DNA of 64,000 nt from positions 34,675,294-34,739,293 of the forward strand of contig JACMZG010001908.1 in the NCBI GenBank assembly GCA_018340805.1, in the 5' to 3' direction. This document shows, piece by piece, positions 23,000 through 35,019 of this stretch (positions are counted from its first letter, which is position 1; every line of letters begins with the position of its first letter). Source of the DNA: Microvelia longipes (Eukaryota > Arthropoda > Insecta > Hemiptera > Veliidae). The translations under genes were made by a program, and so were the position numbers. The notes under the pieces are model-generated. The model was not told where the DNA came from and did no database searches. It saw nothing but the letters and a program-made list of their open reading frames with translations.

Positions 23000-25230
23000 A
23001 AGAAAGCCCTTATAGCATGATAATATAATAAAACTACAACAGCATAAACAATATTCGTTTGGTTCATGAACCTATCTACAAAAAACATATCCTTTTAAAT
23101 TATAAGACAAAACTTAATAAAGTAAAAATGCAAATTTGATAAGACACTAGCACTTTTATTAAAGAAAAGTGCATGCATTATTCTACTTAGAATAAGTAAG
23201 TAATAGGTACTTACTTAGAGTAAAAGGATAGCCCTCCAATACAAATATTCGGCTGTGACATCAGTCTGGTTTATCTGGAACACCCAAAAAATTACTCACA
23301 TTGAAAAATAATTTTAAAAAACAAATAAAATGTATGATATAATATTGTTATTAATAGGATCAGAATTAACATTACATTCATTTAAAAAAAAATAAATTAA
23401 AAATCAGAGACACATTAAAGTATGTCACACAGACTATGAAAAGTCTGTTCATGCCAAAGGGTTAAAGTTTAATTTTTGAGCACATAAATGTCATCCAAAT
23501 TAGCACCAGAGGAGCCGTTAAGCTTGCAGAGTGATAGTAAGAGAATATTTAAACCAGACATATCCATGTCTTGGATCTGATGGGTGCAGAAAGACCGTTT
23601 GTCTATCCCTGAATATGTCACATTTTTCGCTATTGCAGTGTTTTTTAGAGAGTGTAGGAATATAATAAATAAATGATACGAATGAGAAAAGCCATATCCA
23701 TTTTAATAATATTAAGCCTTATTTTCGTTTAGAATTTCACTAATACTCATATTCTTGTAAAAAATGGATAGGTAAAAGCAATGTGATACAATGTGTATAA
23801 GTAAACTCAAATTGTGACCTAAGTATTTTATCAGTTAACATAGACTCACATATATCAACAGCGACAGTTAAACTATAGATCTATGGATAAACTAGCCAAC
23901 ATTTTGAATTTATTAAAATCATAAACTTAAGTCAATTTATTAAAATATCTGCCGATTCTGCTAAACTCTAATAAAGAAAGTTAAAAATTTGTTAACTTTC
24001 AAAATTACCTTTCTATATCTTTTAAACAGACATAAAATTAAAGACACATCTTGTATAGCCTATTCTCCTACTATCTATTGATTCGTAATAATTATCTATT
24101 GTATACGTTTTCATACCTGTCTTCAAAATATTATCTTGTATAGCTCAAAAAATAAAAATAATCAAAGAAACCCTCTAAAAAATTTCCAAAAAGTACACAG
24201 TAAGATTTGTTTTCCTTTATTTCGATTTTATAGAATGTCTTCAGTATTTTAATAGATTGAATAGAAATAGGAGTGAAATTATCTACCAGTTAGAAGTAAG
24301 AAGATAAGTGAACGTGATTGCGGTCCAGGAAGGAGTCTTAGACGGCGAGAGTGAAAGTCATATTCTTGGGAAGTAGATAGTTTTTATAAAAAATTATCTT
24401 GATCTTCGGAGTGTAATAACCTTACAGTAACCACCAGGCAAGGAAATACATCCTACTCATCATCTAATTATCAATGATATAATAAATCGATAGAGTGATT
24501 TAATATGAGATAACTTTATTAGAATTGTGGGAATTTTATTAATATATAAAGAAAATGTAATAAGGAAACAAAGTTATAGAGGAAAAAGTAGACAGAAATC
24601 GTGACACCATGTGAGAAGTAATGAAGTCATTTTGATGAATTTTGATACTAATTGGAAAAGTAAAATATATACAATTGACTTTCCAAAGAATAAACAAAAA
24701 AAGATAGTTCGTAAACGTACAACAATAATTTCTTTCGATGGGTTAAAGAAAGTAAACGTATATCAAAGATGGTTTGATGATACCTAGATACAGCTCGGCA
24801 AAATACGCCAATACCAAAAGTTATTATAATTACGAAGATCAGAATACATAATGGTAATTTTGGTTAGAAATGACGTGATATAGACAGTAAGATCAGAGTG
24901 TGTTATGCAAAATGATTTGATTTATGACAATATTCTGCCCTACCTATTATTAAGTTTATAATCATAAAATTACATTTATCTCGTTTCTGTATTAGGATCC
25001 TATTATAATGATATCCTTGTCAGAAAGTATGAATTATTATCAGACAGTATGAATTATTATCACGCGGTTGGAATTTAGGTGCCATAGCACTTTTGCAGAT
25101 TATCTTCACTTAAATTAGGATTTTTGATTAAGTTGTAAGCACTATTTCCTCTGAAGGGAAGAGAGATGTAACCAGAGAGTAAGTAAACTCTGTAGAACAA
25201 TAGGCAAGTTTTGTTGTAGAAAAATTATAA
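23000..25230. other. AT-rich intergenic DNA, no gene seen
   Basis: About 2.2 kb without a recognisable gene or repeat family. A short tandem (AGTATGAATTATTATCAGAC type, two units) lies at 25023-25062. Confidence 0.45.
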
Positions 25231-25231
25231 G

Positions 25232-25726
25232 TTAATTGACGGGCGAAAGTTCTTTCACTTCTTCGATGCTGCAGTTCATACGGTGTCTGCAAAAAATTAC
25301 TCCCTTAGAACGGTTTGATCTGTCATTGGATTCCACACTGACGTTGATTCCAGCTAATTCTGTCAATGCTGCAAACTCCTCCGCTTGGCTCTTCGAAGCA
25401 ATCCTAAAAAATAGGGTGCCGGAGCCAGCCTTTGAGACGCTCTCAGGCTCACCACCTATCGTCCCGATAACAGACCGGTTCAGTGCGACAAAAGAAACAT
25501 TAGCAAAACTACCCCCATCACTCCTCTTTACAGTACAATATTTATCTCCTCCGTTTTTACTGTTCCTGCTTGACAAGTTATTTATGTTTTTTTGGAATTT
25601 ATGGTCATTTAAGTCATAGGATTTTCCCTTTCTTAAGGTGATGAGGGAAATCAGCAGAGGTGTGACCACCTTTGCTGAGAGATGCACTGATGAGAGAGGA
25701 GATAAAATTGTAGGCCAGAGACTCAA
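25232..25726 (-). pseudogene. LINE ORF1 (gag-like) fragment
   Basis: An open frame of 164 codons. Residues about 63-160 follow the pattern of the insect non-LTR retrotransposon ORF1 core: a short R-DGGSFANVSF stretch, an AGSGTLFFRIASKSQAEEF strand, then NRSKGVIFC and CSIEEVKEL. In intact relatives this nucleic-acid-binding domain is followed by RNA-recognition-like folds and CCHC zinc knuckles. Here the frame stops just after the EEVKEL segment, and no zinc knuckle, endonuclease or reverse transcriptase follows. The residues before about 60 look unrelated. It is most likely a truncated, dead LINE piece rather than a host gene. The family assignment rests on pattern only. Confidence 0.65.
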
Positions 25727-25985
25727 TAATTGAGTACCTCCTCATTCTGTGAGCCTATGAGCCTAATAATTAATGATAATTAATATTACTTCCGCGAATT
25801 AATATTTAGATAATATATAAAAATGCGTATGTATACTTAAACATGCGTCATAAGTGCAAAAAATCAGGATTATACTTAATTATACCATTAAAGATAAAAT
25901 ATGCAAAATATCAATATTTTTGAGATTGGAAAGGTAAAATATCCATATTTTTAAAGGTAGCGGTAATACATTATTACTATTTCTA
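25727..25985. other. AT-rich spacer
   Basis: No gene or repeat recognised. Confidence 0.4.
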
Positions 25986-25989
25986 GATT

Positions 25990-26720
25990 TTAAAATGATA
26001 AAACAAAACCTCGGGTACGGAGTACCCACTTGTTCACATGTCGTAAAATTCGCTACGCTCATCCTCACTATTTTGAACTCGCTTCAATCGGCCTCAGAAT
26101 ATTCAAATCGCTAAATTTACTGCAACACGTCTTCGGACTCACTTCGCTTATCCTTAGACAGTAAATACATTCGATTCATTCCCAGCAGTCATCCATCCAG
26201 GCACTGGCCTTGCTTATGTATTACATAAAGAGATATACTAATACTAAATTATAACACAATACACATATTTTTCGATGTTGTACATCATTTACAAAAAAGT
26301 AAAAGTTATTCAAAAAATTCAACTAATGCGAAAATACGATAAAACTATATGTTGTGCTTATATATGACTACTACGTCCTTATTCTTAAATCTATCAAAAC
26401 ATTTTTTAACATTTTATGAATTTTCAAAATTTTTCCTGAGTCATTATTGCCGTTTAATGATGTCATAAAAATATTGTTCGGATAGCGCAACTAGACATAA
26501 AGATTAATTTTTGTAGCAAGGTTCACATCTCTCGCATAGACCCACTGGGTGCTGCGATGATAATAAACACACACACACACACATAGAAACAGTCAACTTT
26601 GTGAAAACCACTCAGGAGGTCTTAAAAAGACCTTAAACGTTTAATTCTATGCTTCGGATTATTTGCAAATACAATTATTTTCCAATATATATTTATATTA
26701 TAAATAGGAAAAATTAAAAA
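25990..26720 (-). repeat. 5S-rRNA-like repeat, copy 5
   Basis: Minus-strand copy with tail blocks (AATTCGCTACGCTCATCCTC and GGACTCACTTCGCTTATCC), a truncated 5S-like module (26181-26217), CTGAGTCATTATTGCCG with a TGATGTCA variant (26437-26466), an ACACACACACACA tract, and the 5' blocks CACTCAGGAGGTCTTAAAA and ATTATAAATAGGAAAA. Confidence 0.75.
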
Positions 26721-27890
26721 GTAATAAATTTAACTTTTTCGGAGATCAGTTATGAAGTTGACCAAAATTAATATATAGTTTCTTGTTAGAAACGGCCTGT
26801 AGGACCACTCCCTTTTTTATTGCGGTTTTTATCTTGCAAACATTTTTTTCCTATAATTAAAATTTATTACATTTTAAAAATAACTAGCAGTTATACCCGA
26901 GCTTTGTTCGGCAAATAGTTTATTTATCTAACAACATTTTTTTAATTAGTCCATAGAGTACTACAAAAAAGGGAAGTTGTTAACAGTAGTAACAGTAGGA
27001 AAGTTCTTAGCTGAGGTTGTTATTGTCTAATCGACGTTAGTAAGGTTATGCTTTATGATTGCTTTGGGACTAAGTTCCTTGTTTCGATAAGTTGACAATC
27101 AAAATGAAAATCTCAAATAATTGTTTTTTCTTTTATACATTAATTTAGTATTAGCATTTATCTACCCCATTGCATAATTATATTGTTTCCTATGTATCAA
27201 TCTATAACAACATGTTTTTTTTCATAACAAGTAAATATATTTGCATAGCTTTTAACAACTTTTTTTAAAGATATAATAGCTACAATAAAACAACTATGTG
27301 TCATTCAATTTTTAAACTAAGGTACTATTTGTTTATTATAAAAACCATTTCAATTATTTATGAAGCTTAGTCTTATCAAATATAAACCCACTTCATTTTA
27401 GAACGGACCTCAATTAGACAAAGATGGTGACTATTTCAACCAATATATTATTGCACTAACCCCTTTTTATATTAAATCGTACATCGATGAAACTTAAAAG
27501 ATAACTATTTTGTTCTATGATTACTTTAAGTTAAATAATATCTACAAAGTCATGATTCAAGTAGAATCCTAGCTGTAATCAATAAGAATGTTATTTAACA
27601 CTATACGCTATATTATATAGGAACAGATTTCGATAAGCATAGAACGTGTCTATTCCGACCTATGAATAGTTGTAGTTAAAGTTTACTCATGATCCGTCAA
27701 TTAGATTCTGAGCAGTTAGCATTCAACATTGGGTTTACATTACCGTATTATTTTAGAACACAAAATATTATTATATGAGATACATACATATTATTATTTA
27801 AAACATACAAGTTGTCCATGTGATCAATCAATAGTCTAAATTTAAAGTTGATTCAAAATCCATCGATTAATTAAATTTTACTAAATAATT
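26721..27890. other. AT-rich intergenic DNA, no gene seen
   Basis: No gene. AACTAGCAGTTATACCCGAG at 26881-26900 followed by CTTTGTTCGG resembles sequence found at the ends of common insect dispersed repeats, but nothing longer supports an assignment. Confidence 0.4.
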
Positions 27891-27904
27891 CATCTATCAA
27901 CTCC

Positions 27905-28017
27905 CGCCAATGTGCAATCAGTGGATTGCTTCTGTTACCAGACTTCACAAGCCATGAAACTATACTAACTATATTACTTGTAATAATAATTGTTGTCGTA
28001 TTACTCAATATAAAATA
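27905..28017 (+). repeat. Dispersed repeat, partner at 43995-44105
   Basis: Shared blocks in the same order and orientation are GTGCAATCAGTGGATTG, TTACCAGACTTCACAAGCC, GTGAAACTATACTAAC or its variant, ACTTGTAATAATAATTGTTG and ATTACTCAATATAAAAT. The two copies differ by scattered substitutions over about 110 bp. No coding potential. The family is unknown to me. Confidence 0.75.
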
Positions 28018-28131
28018 TCAACAAAAAAAATCCGATCTGTAAGCACTCAAATTGTTGTGTTGCACTAAACCAATATTATTTTCCGACGGAGACTTAAAAG
28101 GTGACCATTCCGACCTAAAGGAAGTCTAAAG

Positions 28132-28680
<549 letters not shown>

Positions 28681-28684
28681 TATT

Positions 28685-29260
28685 ACTTTTTCTTATTTAT
28701 ATTGAAGGTACGAAGGAAACGTATTGGGGTTGCACTAAACACCCAAAACCAAGATTTAACCTGATTTTTCAGTTTCAGGTGTTTTAAGAGTGGTTTTCAC
28801 AAAGTTTTTTATCTGTTTTTTGTGTTTGTGCGTCTATGTATCAGTTATCATTTTAACTCTCAGGGTATTTTTGCTAGAAAGTTGAAACTTCTCACATCTT
28901 GGGTCTAGATGTGCTATCCGGAAAATATTTTTTATAACATCAGCAGGGAAAATGACAGCAAAAATTTTTACAAATCGAAAAAAAAATCATTTGAATTAAA
29001 ATTCAGTACTAGTGTATGGCTTTACGTAATAAATAAGTATACTAAGTTTCCTTTCAATACGGCAAGTATATCTACGTTTTTGTTGGAACATAAAATTAAG
29101 GCTGCATTGAGCGAGATTAGAGCCTGCATTGTTATCCCTCGGAACAAAAACGAATGTATTTACTCTTTATGGGCGAGGGAAGCGAGTCTAAAGTAGAGAA
29201 CCAGCGTAGCAAATCTGATGTAGTAAGGAAATGTTGCGAGGTATCCCGTACCCGATATTT
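28685..29260 (+). repeat. 5S-rRNA-like repeat, copy 6 (diverged)
   Basis: Blocks in order: TTTTTCTTATTTATATTGAA, TTTCAGGTGTTTTAAGAGTG, AGTTGAAACTTCTCACATC, ACGTAATAAATAAGTATACT, a degenerate 5S-like module (29096-29140, GCTGCATTGAGCGAGATTAG), then GGCGAGGGAAGCGAGTC and CAGCGTAGCAAATCTGATG. Two overlapping open frames (95 and 68 codons) fall wholly inside the repeat and are not treated as genes. Confidence 0.75.
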
Positions 29261-30362
29261 TCATTTCCTTTACAAATTCATTTTTAATATGTGTTCTAAA
29301 ACTTTAGCCTTGAGTTTAAATTATTTTTTATTTACTTTATTCATCAAGAAGTTCTTATAAAATAAAATTCAATATTTCAATTTGATTGGAAACAAAATAA
29401 AAAATTCTGTCTGTCTTCAAAATTAATTCTTGGAGTAATAAATAAATAAGTATACGAGAGCAGGTGAGTTAGAGGTAGAGAGAAAGAAAGAGAAAGAGGG
29501 TAGGTGATATTTCAATAGACTGTATCTTAGAAATGAAGCGACGAAGGTAAAAAATTACCATTACAATAAATTTTTTTTTCTTGAGTGCTAGAAGATCAAT
29601 TTGACTTACAAAAACCAGCCCAGGAATAATATTTTACTCTCCTCTACTCCCCTTTAAATCCTATGACCAAATGATTTATGACGTAGAAAATCACCACTGG
29701 GCTATTACTAAGAGTGGTCTTCAGACCTGTTTTAATTAATTTAGCAACTAAAAAAAAAATATTTTTGTTTATTTCAATTTTTTTTAACACCAAAAATTTA
29801 ACCCGCAATTTTACTGATACGTTTAAATTTTTGCTGACTCATTATTCCCATTTAATGAAGTTACTAAATTCTAATTTTAATCGGAATCATCTATAAATTA
29901 AGCTTGTTTTTCTACTAAGTTTCATTTAAAACTTTTTCCATTTTCTTTTTTTACTATTTCTGGAACAAGTAAATTTTTGTTAATTAACTTTCACTTATTC
30001 ACATAAAGAACATTTAATTGATCTAGATAACCAACTGTAAAACATTTCACTGTGAAATGAACAGACTAACACCTTTTAATTATCAACTAAGATTATAATA
30101 AAGTAATTTAATAAAGCCTTATTTCCGTTAAGACGATCCTATAATTATAATATACAACATCATAACTTATAAAACTATCACTGCTTTATCTAATAAATCT
30201 AATTCAGGAATGAGCAGCATTGAAAATTATATGATATTATACAAAATATTATTAGAAAAATCTGGTACGTAATACCTCCCACTTTTACTCAAAACATCGG
30301 ACAAAACTTTTGTAAACACAACTAGACCTTAGGTATGATTTTTGTTCAACCCTCTATGTATA
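29261..30362. other. AT-rich intergenic DNA with repeat scraps
   Basis: A purine-rich run lies at 29468-29510. At 29832-29841 TGCTGACTCA with ATTATTCCCATTTAATGA resembles the 5S-like repeat's central module, so a fragment is likely at about 29740-29900. No gene. Confidence 0.4.
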
Positions 30363-32480
<2,118 letters not shown>

Positions 32481-32482
32481 AT

Positions 32483-32488
32483 TTTATT
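32483..32488 (-). promoter_or_regulatory. Candidate polyadenylation signal of the P450 gene
   Basis: AATAAA on the minus strand about 140 bases beyond the stop codon (32628-32630). It is plausible for distance and strand, but AT-rich DNA makes chance hexamers common. Confidence 0.4.
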
Positions 32489-32627
32489 ATTTTTACAAGT
32501 CACATGTGCAATAGTATTTTACATCTCAAAAAATTAAATAGCATAAAGAGGCAAGTTAGCGCGACATTGTGCTGATGATAAAAAATGTAGAAAGACTCTT
32601 CTGAAATAATATATCATTCTACAGTTA

Positions 32628-32794
32628 TCATCTCTTTTCAACATCCAACCATATACCACCGCACGGCATTAAAATAAATAGTGATTTGGGATCAAATTTT
32701 ATGGCATCTGGCATCTTAGGATTCTTCTTTACTCGATACTGAGTTAATATTTTAGAAAGTCCAACTTTGATTTCCATTTGAGCGAATCTAGCTC
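32628..32794 (-). CDS. P450 exon 4 (C-terminus)
   Basis: 167 bp from GARFAQMEIKVGLSKIL, the L-helix after the cysteine loop, to LMPCGGIWLDVEKR and TGA (32628-32630). It is too short to stand out as an independent open frame and is identified by splice continuity. Confidence 0.9.
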
Positions 32795-33339
32795 CTGAAA
32801 TAACAAGAAAGAATAACGGGTCATTAAGATAAACATTACTACAATAAACAAATATTCCTTAAAAAGAGCAAAGATTATTCGGTGATTCAATAAATAAAGA
32901 AGATTTAGTTATATAAATAAAAATACTAAATTATTTATTTAAAAGAAAACACACATCACGATACAGTGAAAGCTAAAAATACTTCAAATAAAAATATTTG
33001 CATGAAAATCTATTCAGTAATACCTACAATAATCTAATTTAGCCAATCATAAATTAATCGTCGATTTTTGGGTTATAATAAAAAGAAAGTCAAAACATAT
33101 CCAACAAAGATGAACATATAAATGAACATTTTAAGAATTCCTGGTTCTATGGGTAAGTATAGATAGCATAAAAGTTTATTCCGAGGGAACCACTATTAAA
33201 GACATTTTTTGTATTACGTCGAGGAAGTTTGACGTCGCAAAACAAATATTGGCTCTATTTGCTTTAATCTAAAATTTTAAGCAATTCTTTTATTTAGATG
33301 CATATTAAAATGTACTCAACAGACATTAGATAAAAGATG

Positions 33340-33431
<92 letters not shown>

Positions 33432-34943
33432 TCATCAGGGAATTTCATAATATTTAGTCATTTAATTTCCTTCACTTTTCAGAAAAACTAGATTGAAAGC
33501 CCATTAAAGTATCCTAAAGTCCTCCATTAAACGTACAAAAATTAATTTATATTTATCGTATTAAGACTCAGGACCATACGACGATTATGTATTTCATATA
33601 TTTATTATATCAGGACCATACAACAAACATAATTACAGAAAATAAAACTTAACAACAGAAGAGAGAAAGGACAAAATATAAATACAAAATGTTTGGGGCT
33701 CTTACCTATACAAATTCTAGGACCATCACCAAAGGGTATATAAGCTCCTTTAGGTATCCGATCTATATTCTCAGGGCTGAACCTCTCTGGAATGAATTCC
33801 TCCGGGTTTGGGAATATTTTTGGATCGTGCTGAATAGCGAATGCTGGTATTTCAATTTTTGTACCTTTGGGTATTATTATGTCAGAATCAGGAAGTTGAT
33901 AAGGTTCAGTACATACCCTTAAAAGACTAGGAGCTGGAGGGTATTTTCTTAATGTTTCTGCAAAAATAAAATTTCGTTAGTAGCAATAAAGAAAAACATC
34001 CAGCAGATTTATACCTCTGTCTATCAGAAGGTAAAAGACTTATTAATAAAGATTCAACTTCATTACCCTCATTTATACCGTAGGTATAATGTTAAAAGTA
34101 TTGTGTTAGCAAAAAAACCAAAACCAGTCATCGACATTATCCGTTTCAGGTGTTTTTAAGACCTCTTAAGTGGTCTTCACATAGATTGTCTGAATGTGTG
34201 TGTGTGTGTGTGTAGATATATGAGTGACCGCTGGGAATAAAACTGACGCAATTACTATCTGAGGGCGAGTCCAACTAGCCTATCTACAAGCGAAGCGAGT
34301 CAGAAGACGTGTTCTAAAATAAATATGGCGAATTGTAAATTCCAAAGTAGAGAGGATGAGTGTAGCGAATCCGATGTGATTAGGCAAAGTTCCGAGGTAC
34401 CACGTATCCAATTTTAATTATAACTATAATATATCAGATATTTTTATGCTTTTAAGGCATTAACACAAAAAAAAACATTATAGATTTGAAGTTTTTTTTC
34501 TAATACTAATTATGTAATTCTGCAAAAAAAGACGTATCTCTCTTAAGAATTTTTAAGGCACAATAATATCAACTAATGCATTAATAATCATTGAAATGAA
34601 AATATTCTATAAGTATAACTTACGCTATCTAGCGAGGATCCTTTTAAGTATGACATGAAAAATTTGATGCAAGTATTCTAATGGAATAACATACGCCATC
34701 TAGCGAGAATCAAACAAACTATAACCACCTTTACCTAACTTAACAATATTGCAATACTTATAAAATTTAACAGTAAAATGGTTACGTCAATTATTATCAT
34801 TGTTATATTAACAACAAATAATGTCAATATTAAACCTCATTAAGTTATTATATTATTATAACCTGATGTAAATACAATGGTGATCTATGATTAAAACTTC
34901 GACATATTCAGAGACTCCTCATCCTATTTTAATATTGTATAAG

Positions 34944-35019
<76 letters not shown>

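Noticed and set aside
25236..25619. 127-codon plus-strand open frame
   Set aside because: Opposite-strand shadow of the LINE ORF1-like frame, which alone has family-like pattern.
28909..29360. Overlapping 95- and 68-codon plus-strand frames as small genes
   Set aside because: Most of their length falls inside a 5S-like repeat copy, and the 3' overhang shows no coding motif.
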